From assembly GCA_022483045.1 (NCBI GenBank), contig JAKVOA010000001.1, forward strand, positions 705,750 through 769,749: a stretch of DNA of 64,000 nt. The letters run 5' to 3'. The translations under genes and the position numbers were made by a program. Shown here one piece after another: positions 8,446 to 17,898 of this stretch. How positions within the stretch are numbered: the stretch's first letter is position 1; each line of letters opens with the position of its first letter. The notes under the pieces were generated by a model that searched no databases, was not told the origin of the DNA, and worked only from the letters and a program-made list of their open reading frames with translations. This stretch comes from Oscillospiraceae bacterium. Lineage in GTDB: Bacteria; Bacillota; Clostridia; Oscillospirales; Acutalibacteraceae.

Positions 8446-11400
8446 ATGCTTGTCCGTTCCCTTGAGATCCAGGGATTCAAGACATTCCCGGATAAAACGG
8501 TTTTACAATTTCATAACGGCATTACTGCGGTAGTCGGCCCAAATGGAAGCGGCAAAAGCAATATCAGCGACGCTATGCGCTGGGTCTTGGGTGAGCAGAA
8601 CGTTCGCACCCTGCGTTGTACTAAAATGGAGGACGTTATTTTCAACGGCACCCCGCAGCGCAAAGCCCAGGGCTATGCCGAGGTGACACTCAATATCGAC
8701 AACAGCGACCGCAGCCTGCCCTTTGACAAAGACGAGGTCGCCGTGACCCGCCGCTATTACCGCAGCGGAGAGAGCGAGTACCTGCTCAATAAGATTTCTG
8801 TACGGCTTAAGGACATAAACGAATTATTTATGGACACTGGCCTTGGCCGCGACGGCTACTCAATTATCGGGCAGGGTAAAATTGACGCAATCGTTTCCGC
8901 AAAAAGCGAAGACCGGCGCGAGATCTTTGAGGAAGCAGCCGGCATTTCGCGTTACCGTTACCGCAAAGAGGAAAGCGAGCGCCGCCTTGCCGCCGCCGAG
9001 GAAAATCTGGTGCGTTTAAACGATATTCTTTCTGAACTCAAAGACCGCGTCGGCCCGCTGAAAGATCAGAGCGAAAAAGCACAGAAATTCCTTTCTTACG
9101 CTGCGGAGCAGAAAAATCTGCAGATAGCGCTTTGGCTGCGCCAGATGGAGCAGGCAGCAAAGCTGCTGCATACCCATGATGATAAGATCACGCTTGCGCG
9201 CACTCAGCAGGAAGCAGCCGAAAAAGAGCTGGAGGAGCTGGACCGCGCGGCGGAGCAGAATTTTAAAGACATCACCGGCTGTGCCGCGCAGATTGATCGC
9301 GTGCACCAGGAGAGCAGCAGAAAAGAAGAAGCTGCCGCTCAAAAAGACGGCCAAGCCAATGTGCTTGACAACGATGTGCAGCACGGGCAGGCTGCTGTTA
9401 AGCGCCTGACCGAAACACTGACTTCTTCTGCGGCTGACCGCGGCCGTATGCGGGAAGAAGCAGTGCAGAAAGAGCAGCAGGCCGCTGCTCATACACAAAA
9501 AGAGCAGGAGTATCTGCATTCGATAGACGAATACAACCAGAAATTAGAGGACTTGCGTGCGCAGGTCAGTGCTTCCTCTGAGCAGGCAGGAAATCTTGCC
9601 CGGCAGCTGTCGCAGCTTTCTTCTCAGGCAACGGAAAGCCGGGTGGCCGAAATGACCGCCGCTTCCGCAATTACTGAAATTGGTATGCGCGTTTCCCAGG
9701 CAGATGAGAATATCCGCGGCAAAGAGGACCTGCTCAAGAATTTACAGAAATCCAAAGAAGACAGCGCAGCCATGCTGTCAGAAATGGAGACACGCCTTGC
9801 GTCCTTAAAAAATACCGGGCAGGGCTATGGCATGCGCCTGCAGGAGCACCGCAAAAAAGCAGAGGACCAGAAAAAAGAAGCAGACCGCTTGCTGCTGGAT
9901 GCGAAAGAAAGCTTTCGGCGGGTCTCTTTGCTGGAGTCACTAGAGCGCAACTTAGAGGGCTTTCATAAAAGTGTAAAAGTCGTTATGCAGGAAGCCGAGC
10001 GCGGCAGGATTTCCGGTGTCTGCGGTCCGGTTTCGCGGCTTATCACCGTGCCAGAAGCATATACAGTCGCCTTAGAGACCGCCCTGGGTGCTTCTATGCA
10101 GTACGTTGTCGTACATACAGAGCAGGACGCAAAAAATGCGATTCAGCTTTTAAAGCACCGCGATGCCGGCCGAGCAACTTTTCTGCCGCTCAATACCATT
10201 CATGGCCGCACTTTGCAGGAGCCGGGCCTGCAAAGTTGCCCCGGTTTTGTCGGCATCGCCAGCGAACTGTGCAGCAGCGAAGAGACCTACCGGGAGGTGC
10301 GGGAAAACCTTTTGGGCCGCATTGCGGTTGCAAAGGACCTTGACGCCGCCGTGAAGATTGCGCGCCGGTTCCATTACCGTTTTCGTATTGTTACCCTGGA
10401 CGGCCAAGTCGTCAACATGGGCGGGTCGCTTACCGGCGGGTCGCTTGCACGCAATTCTGGTCTGCTCAGCCGCCGCAGCGAAATCGAGCGCATTTGCCAA
10501 AAAGCGAAAGAGCAAAAAACCGAGTCAGAAAAAGCTTCTGGTGTCTTAAAAGCCTGTCTGCAGGAAATTTCCAAAGACGAGGCAGCGCTTGCCGCTGCCC
10601 GCGGCGAGTACGCTTCTGCACAGGAAGATTATATCCGCATGAAAGCGGACCGCGAGCAGCTTTTAAAAGACCTTGCCGGCGTTACAGCTGATGTGCATAC
10701 GCTGCATGAGGAGCAAAACAGCTCCGCGCAGCGTATGGCGCACCAAAAACAGCTGCAGGAAACAGCGCAGGCAGAGGGCAAAAAAATCGCCGCACAGATT
10801 GCGCAGATGCAGAAAGAAGAAGCTGCCCTGACCGGCAGCCGCAGCGAACTTGACCAAAAGGGACAGAGCTGTACCGCTCGCATTCAGCAGCTGCGTCTGC
10901 AGCTGCTTTCTGTGCAGAAGGACCGCGAGGGCCTGCAGAATGCTCTGCAGGAGCTGCAGACTCGTCTGCAGCAGAGTGATACCCGGGCGGATTCTGTAAA
11001 AGCGGAGCTTACAGCGGAAAAGCGGCAGATTGTCACCTTGAAAACTCAGGCGGCCGCCGCCCGCAAAGAGGCGGAAGACCTGCGCCGTGAAGCTGCAGAA
11101 GCTGGCACGGAGATTGAAAAAATCAATCAACACCGCATGCAGCTAGAGCAGCAGAGCACCCAGATGCGGCAAAAGCAAAAAGAAAAAAGCAGCGAAAAAG
11201 AAACTGTCGGGCACGACCTTGCCCGCTTGGAAGAGCGCAAGGCAAATCTGCAAAAACAGTATGACGGCATGTCTGCTAAACTTTGGGAAGAGTATGAGCT
11301 GACCCGCCGTGAGGCCGAAAAGCAGACAGCGCCTTTGCCAGAGGACGAAATGTCGCGGGCACAGCGCCGCTTAAATGAGCTGCGCGGCCTTATCCGCGCT

Positions 11401-12018
11401 TTAGGCAGTGTAAATGTTTCTGCGATCGAAGAGTATAAAGAAGTCAGCCAGCGCTACAACTTCTTGTCGGTACAGATAGAAGACGTGGAAAAGAGCCGTG
11501 ACGAGCTGCACCGCCTGATTCACGAGCTGACAAACCAGATGCAGGAGCAGTTCGCTACCCGCTTTTCGCAGATTAACCACAATTTTACCGAAACTTTCCG
11601 CGAGCTTTTTGGCGGCGGCACCGCTGGTTTGGAGCTGACCGACCCGGAAAATGTACTGTCTTCTGGTATTGAAATCACTGTACAGCCGCCCGGGAAAATT
11701 GTTTCTCACCTAGAGAGTCTCTCCGGCGGCGAAAAGGCGCTGGTTGCCATTGCACTGTACTTTGCCATTATGAAAGTATCCCCGCCGCCGTTTTGTATGC
11801 TGGACGAAATTGAGGCCGCCCTGGACGACGTGAACGTCACGCGCTTTGCGGCTTATCTGCGGCGTATGTCGCGTAATACGCAGTTTATCGTCATTACACA
11901 CCGCCGCGGCAGTATGGAGGAAGCCGATGTCCTTTACGGCGTAACTATGCAGGACGAGGGAATCAGCAAGGTGCTGGTCCTGCACCCGGATGAAATTGAA
12001 AAATTAAACGCAAAATAA
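8446..12018 (+). CDS. smc: chromosome segregation ATPase SMC
   Basis: A 1190-residue SMC, core of the condensin that compacts and segregates the chromosome with ScpA/ScpB. The N-terminal head has Walker [20 protein letters not shown]. Two long coiled coils flank a hinge at about residues 510-670 ([20 protein letters not shown] onward). The C-terminal head has [13 protein letters not shown] and Walker [13 protein letters not shown]. The ATG was chosen because AAGGAG lies 10 bases upstream and [18 protein letters not shown] matches family N-termini; an in-frame GTG 24 bases earlier is less likely. A hairpin follows the stop. Confidence 0.97.
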   Translation: MLVRSLEIQGFKTFPDKTVLQFHNGITAVVGPNGSGKSNISDAMRWVLGEQNVRTLRCTKMEDVIFNGTPQRKAQGYAEVTLNIDNSDRSLPFDKDEVAVTRRYYRSGESEYLLNKISVRLKDINELFMDTGLGRDGYSIIGQGKIDAIVSAKSEDRREIFEEAAGISRYRYRKEESERRLAAAEENLVRLNDILSELKDRVGPLKDQSEKAQKFLSYAAEQKNLQIALWLRQMEQAAKLLHTHDDKITLARTQQEAAEKELEELDRAAEQNFKDITGCAAQIDRVHQESSRKEEAAAQKDGQANVLDNDVQHGQAAVKRLTETLTSSAADRGRMREEAVQKEQQAAAHTQKEQEYLHSIDEYNQKLEDLRAQVSASSEQAGNLARQLSQLSSQATESRVAEMTAASAITEIGMRVSQADENIRGKEDLLKNLQKSKEDSAAMLSEMETRLASLKNTGQGYGMRLQEHRKKAEDQKKEADRLLLDAKESFRRVSLLESLERNLEGFHKSVKVVMQEAERGRISGVCGPVSRLITVPEAYTVALETALGASMQYVVVHTEQDAKNAIQLLKHRDAGRATFLPLNTIHGRTLQEPGLQSCPGFVGIASELCSSEETYREVRENLLGRIAVAKDLDAAVKIARRFHYRFRIVTLDGQVVNMGGSLTGGSLARNSGLLSRRSEIERICQKAKEQKTESEKASGVLKACLQEISKDEAALAAARGEYASAQEDYIRMKADREQLLKDLAGVTADVHTLHEEQNSSAQRMAHQKQLQETAQAEGKKIAAQIAQMQKEEAALTGSRSELDQKGQSCTARIQQLRLQLLSVQKDREGLQNALQELQTRLQQSDTRADSVKAELTAEKRQIVTLKTQAAAARKEAEDLRREAAEAGTEIEKINQHRMQLEQQSTQMRQKQKEKSSEKETVGHDLARLEERKANLQKQYDGMSAKLWEEYELTRREAEKQTAPLPEDEMSRAQRRLNELRGLIRALGSVNVSAIEEYKEVSQRYNFLSVQIEDVEKSRDELHRLIHELTNQMQEQFATRFSQINHNFTETFRELFGGGTAGLELTDPENVLSSGIEITVQPPGKIVSHLESLSGGEKALVAIALYFAIMKVSPPPFCMLDEIEAALDDVNVTRFAAYLRRMSRNTQFIVITHRRGSMEEADVLYGVTMQDEGISKVLVLHPDEIEKLNAK

Positions 12019-12020
12019 AG

Positions 12021-12050
12021 AATGCGGCCCGGCACATGCCCGGCCGCATT
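12021..12050 (+). terminator. hairpin after smc
   Basis: AATGCGGCC and GGCCGCATT form a 9-pair GC-rich stem. The T-tract after it is short, so termination may be partial. Confidence 0.5.
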
Positions 12051-12135
12051 TGCATCTCTGCCGGTATTTATGGTATGATAAAATTGATAGAATAATTTTT
12101 TGCGAAAGAGTATATACAGAAGGGAGTCCGTTTTT

Positions 12136-13065
12136 ATGGGACTGTTTTCAAAAATCAAGGCCGGTCTGAAAAAGACCCGCCAGGGTATGAGCAGCTCGGT
12201 ACACCGCATGCTGCATTCCTTTACCCGCATTGATGAAGATTTATTTGAAGAACTTGAAGAATTGCTGGTAATGGGGGACGTGGGTGTTTCTACTTCCGAG
12301 CACATCTGTGATGCTCTGCGCCGCAAGGTAAAGGAGCGCGGTGTCAAAGACCCCGAAGCAATCTTCGATTTGCTGCGCGAAACCGTTGCAGAGATGCTGC
12401 AGGGCGGGGAAGAACTTCATATTTCCACAAAGCCGTCGGTCATTTTGGTTATCGGCGTCAATGGTGTTGGCAAGACCACGACAATCGGCAAGCTGGCCGC
12501 GCTGCTGCAAAAGCAGGGCAAACACGTTATTTTGGCTGCGGCCGATACATTTCGTGCGGCCGCTATTGAGCAGCTGCAGGTCTGGGCAGACCGCGCCCAC
12601 TGCGACATGGTATCGCAGGGTGAGGGCAGTGACCCGGCTGCAGTCGTTTTCGATACCATTTCTGCGGCAAAGTCTCGCGGCGATGACGTGATTCTCTGTG
12701 ACACAGCGGGCCGCCTGCATACCAAGAAGAATCTGATGGACGAGCTTGCAAAAATCAACCGTGTTATTGACCGCGAACTGCCCGGCGCTGACAAAGAAGT
12801 CCTGCTTGTGTTGGACGCAACAACCGGGCAAAACGGCGTGAATCAAGCACGGGAATTTAAAAACGCCGCGGGTATTACTGGTATTGTGCTGACAAAACTG
12901 GACGGTACGGCAAAAGGCGGTGTGGTGCTTGCTATCAAAGAAGCTTTGGGTATTCCAGTCAAGTTTATCGGGGTCGGCGAGCAGCTCGATGACTTGCAGC
13001 CCTTTGATGCAGAGGAGTTTGCCCGCGCTTTGTTTGAGCGTGACCCGCAGGAACTGAAAGACTGA
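12136..13065 (+). CDS. ftsY: signal recognition particle receptor FtsY
   Basis: A 309-residue SRP receptor GTPase that docks ribosome-nascent chain complexes at the membrane. The N domain is followed by the G domain: GVNGVGKTTTIGKLA (P-loop, about residue 113), DTAGRLHTKKNLMDEL (G3 region) and TKLDGTAKGG (G4). The start is the ATG preceded by GAAGGGAG; an upstream in-frame TTG lacks support. There is no long acidic A domain, which is usual for Gram-positives. ffh does not follow directly, unlike in many Firmicutes. Confidence 0.97.
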   Translation: MGLFSKIKAGLKKTRQGMSSSVHRMLHSFTRIDEDLFEELEELLVMGDVGVSTSEHICDALRRKVKERGVKDPEAIFDLLRETVAEMLQGGEELHISTKPSVILVIGVNGVGKTTTIGKLAALLQKQGKHVILAAADTFRAAAIEQLQVWADRAHCDMVSQGEGSDPAAVVFDTISAAKSRGDDVILCDTAGRLHTKKNLMDELAKINRVIDRELPGADKEVLLVLDATTGQNGVNQAREFKNAAGITGIVLTKLDGTAKGGVVLAIKEALGIPVKFIGVGEQLDDLQPFDAEEFARALFERDPQELKD

Positions 13066-13083
13066 AAAAGAGGGAATGATCCG

Positions 13084-13683
13084 ATGCAGTTTGTACTTGC
13101 AACACACAACCAAAATAAGGTACGCGAATTTCGGCGTATGCTTGCCCCGCTGGGAATTGACATTTCCATTGCGGCGGGCTTGCCCGAAACGGAAGAGACC
13201 GGCACTACATTTCAAGAAAACGCCTATTTAAAGGCTGCGGCTGCCTGCCGCTTTACCGGCAGGCCCGCCGTTGCGGATGACTCTGGCCTGTGCGTCCACG
13301 CGCTCAACGGTCAGCCGGGTATCTACTCGGCACGCTATGCCGGCAAGCATGCCACCGATGCCGACCGCATTGCAAAGCTTCTCGATGCACTCAAAGAGGT
13401 GCCGCAAAAAGACCGCCTTGCCAAATTCGTGTGTGTCATCTGCTGCGTCTTTCCCAGCGGAGATATCATTACCTCCCGCGGTGAGTGCGAGGGTTCCATT
13501 GCCTTTGCACCGCAGGGAAGCGATGGCTTTGGCTACGACCCCGTATTTTTGGTGGGGAAAAAAACCTTTGCCCAGATGAATGCCGCACAAAAAGACGCAG
13601 TCAGCCACCGCGGCAGAGCACTGCGTCTGTTTCAGCATGATTTGCAGGCTTACGCCGAAAAACATCTAAAAAAAGAAGAGTAA
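13084..13683 (+). CDS. rdgB: non-canonical purine NTP pyrophosphatase (RdgB/HAM1)
   Basis: A 199-residue Ham1-family enzyme that hydrolyses ITP, dITP and XTP to monophosphates and keeps deaminated purines out of nucleic acids. Motifs: ATHNQNKVREF at the N-terminus (triphosphate binding), VADDSGLCVHALNGQPG around residue 65, GSDGFGYDPVF, and SHRGRAL near the C-terminus. Length matches the family. It follows ftsY by 18 bases and is closed by a terminator. Confidence 0.96.
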   Translation: MQFVLATHNQNKVREFRRMLAPLGIDISIAAGLPETEETGTTFQENAYLKAAAACRFTGRPAVADDSGLCVHALNGQPGIYSARYAGKHATDADRIAKLLDALKEVPQKDRLAKFVCVICCVFPSGDIITSRGECEGSIAFAPQGSDGFGYDPVFLVGKKTFAQMNAAQKDAVSHRGRALRLFQHDLQAYAEKHLKKEE

Positions 13684-13689
13684 ATGAAG

Positions 13690-13722
13690 TCTGCCGGAAG
13701 AAAACTTTTTCCGGCAGATTTT
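13690..13722 (+). terminator. rho-independent terminator after rdgB
   Basis: TCTGCCGGAA pairs with TTCCGGCAGA across a short loop and is followed by a T-rich stretch. Confidence 0.75.
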
Positions 13723-13805
13723 CATTTGGTATGGTCTGCCTTTTAAAAATGATGCACCAGCGGAACAAAAATTGCTATACTGGTAAAAGAACATAAAAGG
13801 AGGCA

Positions 13806-14048
13806 ATGACCATGGATGACAGAACTCCGCTGGCGGCGCTAGCACCGGGGCATTCGGGCGAGGTCGCTGCACTTACGGCGGCCGGGCCCATGCGCCGTCG
13901 CTTACAGGATATCGGCTTGATTTCGGGGACACAGGTCAGCTGTGTGCTGCGGGCGCCTGCCGGCGACCCTACCGCCTACGCAATCCGCGGGGCGGTAATT
14001 GCGCTGCGCAGGGAAGACGCCGCGCACGTGCTGATTTCCGGGGTATAA
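13806..14048 (+). CDS. feoA: ferrous iron transport protein FeoA
   Basis: An 80-residue SH3-like FeoA, the small cytosolic partner of the FeoB Fe(II) transporter. The family signature is RRRLQDIGLISGTQV followed by a C-terminal strand region (AYAIRGAVIALRREDA). A good AAGGAGG ribosome site lies just before the ATG. feoB starts 3 bases after the stop, so feoAB form one operon. Because feoB is interrupted downstream, this FeoA has no intact partner in this genome configuration. Confidence 0.92.
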   Translation: MTMDDRTPLAALAPGHSGEVAALTAAGPMRRRLQDIGLISGTQVSCVLRAPAGDPTAYAIRGAVIALRREDAAHVLISGV

Positions 14049-14051
14049 CGC

Positions 14052-15380
14052 ATGCGCGCGGATGCGGCCCCCGCCGCAAGCGCTGTCATAGCGCTTGCAG
14101 GCAACCCAAATGTGGGAAAGAGCACGGTCTTTAATGCCCTGACGGGCCTGCACCAGCACACAGGCAACTGGCCGGGCAAGACCGTGGAAAGCGCGCGCGG
14201 CGCGTTTCAGTACAAGAATAAAAACTACAGTTTAGTTGATTTGCCGGGCACCTATTCTTTGTTTGCCCACTCTGCGGAAGAAAGGGTCGCACGCGACTTT
14301 CTTTGTTTTGGCGGGGCAAAGGCGGCAGTTGTTGTGTGTGATGCCACCTGCCTGGAGCGCAACCTGAACCTGGTGCTGCAGACGCTTGAAATCACCGGGA
14401 ACATCATCGTCTGTGTCAACCTGATGGATGAAGCGGCAAAAAAGCATATTCAAATTGATCTGCGAGAACTGTCAAAAGAACTGGGCGGTGTGCCGGTTGT
14501 CGGTGTCAGTGCCCGCAGCGGTGGGCTGAAAGCGCTGGAAGAGGCCCTGGATGCCCTGCGGCCGCGAAAGGCACTGCGCCTTGTCTACCCGCAGCCGGTT
14601 GAGCAGGCCTTAGCAGAGCTGCAGCCTTTTGTACAAAAGCACTGCCCCACCGACAGCGCGCGCTGGCTGACCCTGCGCCTTTTAGATGGCGACCAGAGTT
14701 TTGCAAAAAGCCTTTCGACGTATTGCCCGCAGCTTTTACGAGATGCCGGCCTGCGCGGCAGGCTCGGTGAAGTAAAGGCACGGCTGCGGCAGAGCGGCTT
14801 TGGCGGTGACGCGCTGCGTGATCAAATCACCGCCGTGCTGGTGCACTCTGCCGAGCAGATTTACCGTCGCTGCGTCGTCTGCCGGCCGTGTCCGGCTGCC
14901 ACGCGAGACCGAAAGCTTGACCGTATTTTAACCAGCCGTGCCACAGGCATTCCGGTTATGCTTCTGCTGCTTGCAGCGGTTTTATGGCTGACCATTACCG
15001 GGGCTAATTATCCGTCCGAGCTGCTGTCGCAGGGGCTTTTTGCCTTGCAGAATGTTCTTTGGAATGCCCTGCAGAGTATCGGTGCGCCGCAGTGGCTGAT
15101 GCAGCCGCTGGTGCTGGGGGTCTACCGCACGCTGGCGTGGGTTGTCAGCGTCATGCTGCCGCCTATGGCTATTTTCTTTCCGTGCTTTACCCTGCTGGAA
15201 GATTTCGGTTACCTGCCGCGGGTCGCTTTTAACTTGGACCACTGCTTTCAAAAAGCCCATGCCTGCGGCAAGCAGGCACTCACCATGTGTCGGCGGAAAA
15301 ATATGCGGAAATCGTTTGTATCAATTCTTTCATACGGAGATATTTATTATGAGATTAGAAAAGATGGATTTGTTCTTTGA
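14052..15380 (+). CDS. feoB: FeoB N-terminal part, gene interrupted by mobile element
   Basis: The first 412 codons are genuine FeoB, the GTPase-gated ferrous iron permease. The G domain shows GNPNVGKST (G1), the TGNWPGKTVE switch, DLPGTYSL (G3) and NLMD (G4). A helical spacer and the first membrane segments follow, then LEDFGYLPRVAF and ACGKQALTMC. At the ATG of 15285 similarity ends and the frame runs about 31 codons into foreign sequence before a stop at 15380. The remaining transmembrane half is at 20668-21519. Joining base 15287 to base 20671 gives an uninterrupted 694-residue FeoB. The 5' part alone lacks most of the permease, so it is probably non-functional unless the element is excised. 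Confidence 0.95.
   Translation: MRADAAPAASAVIALAGNPNVGKSTVFNALTGLHQHTGNWPGKTVESARGAFQYKNKNYSLVDLPGTYSLFAHSAEERVARDFLCFGGAKAAVVVCDATCLERNLNLVLQTLEITGNIIVCVNLMDEAAKKHIQIDLRELSKELGGVPVVGVSARSGGLKALEEALDALRPRKALRLVYPQPVEQALAELQPFVQKHCPTDSARWLTLRLLDGDQSFAKSLSTYCPQLLRDAGLRGRLGEVKARLRQSGFGGDALRDQITAVLVHSAEQIYRRCVVCRPCPAATRDRKLDRILTSRATGIPVMLLLLAAVLWLTITGANYPSELLSQGLFALQNVLWNALQSIGAPQWLMQPLVLGVYRTLAWVVSVMLPPMAIFFPCFTLLEDFGYLPRVAFNLDHCFQKAHACGKQALTMCRRKNMRKSFVSILSYGDIYYEIRKDGFVL
15260..15315. other. attL: left junction of the feoB element
   Basis: Host feoB sequence on the left meets element sequence at the ATGTG core (15285-15289). The element side (CGGCGGAAAAATATGCGGAA) is a partial inverted match to the element side of the other end. 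Confidence 0.75.
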
Positions 15381-16002
15381 AAAGCGCGCAGCGGATTACG
15401 ACCGCCACATGCTGGAAGAAGTAGATGGCTGTAAAGAGGGCTATAGGAAGCTTGCATCCTGTTTGCCGCAAAACCTGCATACCCTGCTTGATCTCGGCTG
15501 CGGAACCGGGCTGGAGCTTGCACCGATTTTCGCCCGTTTTCCTGCGCTGAAAGTGACCGGTATCGACCTTGCACAGGGGATGCTGCTGCGGCTGCGAGAA
15601 AAATATCCGGACAAAAACATTACGCTGCTGAAGAAAAGTTACCTTGGCTGCAGCTTTGGCACGGCAGTCTTTGATGCCGCCGTCTCTTTTGAGACGATGC
15701 ACCACATGACTCACGCCGAAAAGCGTTCGGTCTATACGGAAATCTGCAGAGCGCTGAGGCCGGGCGGGCAGTACCTTGAGGCCGACTTTGTCGCTGTGAA
15801 CCAGGCAGAAAAGGACAGGCTCTATGCCGAAAACTGCCGCCTGCGCCGGGCCGAGCACATTTCCGGGGGAGTGCTCTGCCATTTTGATACGCCGTGTACA
15901 GTCGAAAACCAAATTGGGCTTTTGCTGCAGGCAGGCTTTCGCTCGGCCAAGCTGACGTGGCAGCAGGGAAATACCGCTCTAATCATTGCAGAGAAAGAAT
16001 AG
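15349..16002 (+). CDS. class I SAM-dependent methyltransferase (element cargo)
   Basis: A 217-residue methyltransferase-fold protein. The SAM-binding loop is LLDLGCGTGLELAPIF near residue 50, followed by VTGIDLAQGML and the acceptor-side segment FDAAVSFETMHHMTHAEKR, then a post-core ALRPGGQYLEADF. The start is the ATG after a weak CGGAGA site; a second ATG five codons on (MDLFFEKRAADYD) is also possible. It is the first gene inside the element, and no convincing own promoter is visible in the 60 bases between the junction and its start, so it may be read from the feo promoter. Substrate unknown. Confidence 0.85.
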   Translation: MRLEKMDLFFEKRAADYDRHMLEEVDGCKEGYRKLASCLPQNLHTLLDLGCGTGLELAPIFARFPALKVTGIDLAQGMLLRLREKYPDKNITLLKKSYLGCSFGTAVFDAAVSFETMHHMTHAEKRSVYTEICRALRPGGQYLEADFVAVNQAEKDRLYAENCRLRRAEHISGGVLCHFDTPCTVENQIGLLLQAGFRSAKLTWQQGNTALIIAEKE

Positions 16003-16014
16003 GAGAAAATAAAG

Positions 16015-16443
16015 ATGATCCTTTTTATCAGTGCCTGTTTAATGGGCGTTTCCTGCCGCTATGACGGCGGCGCGAAAACCCTGCCCTGTCTTGCACAGCT
16101 GATGGCGCGCTATCAGGTCATACCGGTCTGCCCTGAAATCCTCGGCGGCCTGCCCACGCCGCGCCCGCCGGCCGAGCGGCAGGGAAGAAGAGTCCTCTGC
16201 AAAGACGGGGCAGATGTGACCCAGGCTTACCTGCACGGCGCACAGGAAACCCTGAAGCTTGCCAGACTTTACGGCTGTTCTTGTGCTGTTTTAAAAGAGA
16301 GAAGCCCCTCCTGCGGATTCGGACAGATCTATGACGGTACGTTTTCCGGCAGACTGGTACCGGGCGGCGGCACCGCTGCAGAGCTCCTTGCTCAAAACGG
16401 TGTGCGTGTGCTGGGCGAAAGCAGCGTCGAAACACTTTTGTAA
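16015..16443 (+). CDS. DUF523 protein, TudS-like (element cargo)
   Basis: A 142-residue stand-alone DUF523 protein. The three family cysteine motifs are present: SACLMGVSCRYDGG at the N-terminus, PVCPEILGGLPTPRPPAE near residue 38, and KERSPSCGFGQIYDG near residue 100. In the studied member TudS, three such cysteines hold an iron-sulfur cluster used to desulfurate thiouracil. A similar desulfidase role here is inference. It follows the methyltransferase by 12 bases with a GGAGAA ribosome site, so both are probably one transcript. Confidence 0.85.
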   Translation: MILFISACLMGVSCRYDGGAKTLPCLAQLMARYQVIPVCPEILGGLPTPRPPAERQGRRVLCKDGADVTQAYLHGAQETLKLARLYGCSCAVLKERSPSCGFGQIYDGTFSGRLVPGGGTAAELLAQNGVRVLGESSVETLL

Positions 16444-16512
16444 TGTGCAGAAAATTCTGTAAAATGTGTTATACTGAATATAGAAATTTATTTTGTGTGG
16501 AGGTGGCCGTTT

Positions 16513-17898
16513 ATGTCTGTTTTAGCTGCATTTGCTGTTCCGCATCCGCCAATCCTTATGCCGGAAATCGGGCGTGGTGAGGAAAAAGAAATTCAAAAAA
16601 CCATTGATGCCTACAACACCGCTATGCGGCAGGCGGCGGCCCTGCGGCCCCAAACCGTGGTCGTTACCAGCCCGCACAGCATTCTGTACGCCGACTATTT
16701 TCATATTTCGCCTGGAGAGCAGGCACAGGGCAGTTTTGCGCAGTTTGGTGCCCCGCAGGTCAGCGTACAGGCTTCTTACGATACTGAATTTGTTGCGGCA
16801 CTCACGAAAATCTGCGGTCGGCAGAAAATTCCCGCAGGTACTTTCGGCGAGCGCACCAGTGCGCTAGACCACGCGACTATGATTCCGCTGCGTTTTCTGC
16901 AAAAGTACGACAGGGACTTTCGGGTTGTGCGCATTGGGCTTTCCGGCCTTTCGCCGCTTACGCATTACCGGCTGGGACAGTGTATCGCCGAAACGACGAA
17001 AAAGCTTAACCGCCGCGTGGTGCTTATAGCGAGCGGTGACCTTTCTCACAAGCTGACCCAAAGCGGCCCGTACGGCTTTGCACCGGAGGGACCTGTATTT
17101 GACCGCGAGGTGACGGCAGCGCTGAGTGCGGGGGACTTTCTGCGGCTGTTAAGCCTGGACCCCCAGATGTGCGAGGCAGCTGCTGAATGCGGCCTGCGCT
17201 CTTTCTGGATTATGGCAGGTGCACTCGACCGCAGGGCGGTAACAAGCGAGCTGCTCTCTTACGAGGGACCATTTGGCATCGGCTACGGCGTTGTGTCTTT
17301 TACCGTCACCGGCGGCGACCCGGCACGTAATTTCGGCGAGCAGTACGCGGCTGCCGAAAAAGAGCGCTCTGCCGCCCGCAAAGAAAAAGAGGACCCGTGG
17401 GTGCGCCTTGCGCGCTACAGCCTTGAAACTTTTATAAAAACTGGGCAGTACGCAAAACTGCCGCAAGACCTGCCGCAGGAACTCAGAGAGAACCGTGCAG
17501 GCGCTTTTGTCACGCTCAAGGAAAACGGAGCTTTGCGCGGCTGTATCGGTACCATTTCGCCTGTAAAAGACAGCCTGGCAGAAGAAATCCTGTCCAATGC
17601 AGTGTCTGCCGCTGTTGATGACCCACGGTTTGACCCAGTCACCGCGCGGGAACTGCCGCAGCTGGTGTACAGTGTCGATGTGCTTGACCCGCCTGAGCCG
17701 ATCACTTCTGCTAAAGAGCTGGACACCAGGCGGTATGGTGTTATTGTAGAAAACGGCGGCCGCAGGGGGCTTTTGCTGCCTAACCTTGCCGGTATTGATA
17801 CTGTAGAAAAACAAATTTCAATTGCCCGGCAAAAAGCAGGAATTTCCGCGCAGGAACCTGTGCGTTTGTGGCGCTTTCGGGTGGTGAGGCATACATGA
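16513..17898 (+). CDS. AmmeMemoRadiSam system Memo-AMMECR1 fusion (element cargo)
   Basis: A 461-residue fusion. Residues 1-265 are a Memo-like protein of the class III extradiol dioxygenase fold (AAFAVPHPPILMPEIGRG; TSPHSILYADYF; SALDHATMIPLRFL; ASGDLSHKL), keeping several metal-ligand-type histidines and acids. After a charged linker, residues about 295-461 are an AMMECR1 domain with the diagnostic LRGCIGTI and DDPRFDPV motifs. This protein, with the adjacent radical SAM gene, is the widespread but functionally obscure AmmeMemoRadiSam set. The start is the ATG behind TGGAGGTGG. The stop overlaps the next start (ATGA), so the pair is coupled. The biochemical role is unknown. Confidence 0.93.
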   Translation: MSVLAAFAVPHPPILMPEIGRGEEKEIQKTIDAYNTAMRQAAALRPQTVVVTSPHSILYADYFHISPGEQAQGSFAQFGAPQVSVQASYDTEFVAALTKICGRQKIPAGTFGERTSALDHATMIPLRFLQKYDRDFRVVRIGLSGLSPLTHYRLGQCIAETTKKLNRRVVLIASGDLSHKLTQSGPYGFAPEGPVFDREVTAALSAGDFLRLLSLDPQMCEAAAECGLRSFWIMAGALDRRAVTSELLSYEGPFGIGYGVVSFTVTGGDPARNFGEQYAAAEKERSAARKEKEDPWVRLARYSLETFIKTGQYAKLPQDLPQELRENRAGAFVTLKENGALRGCIGTISPVKDSLAEEILSNAVSAAVDDPRFDPVTARELPQLVYSVDVLDPPEPITSAKELDTRRYGVIVENGGRRGLLLPNLAGIDTVEKQISIARQKAGISAQEPVRLWRFRVVRHT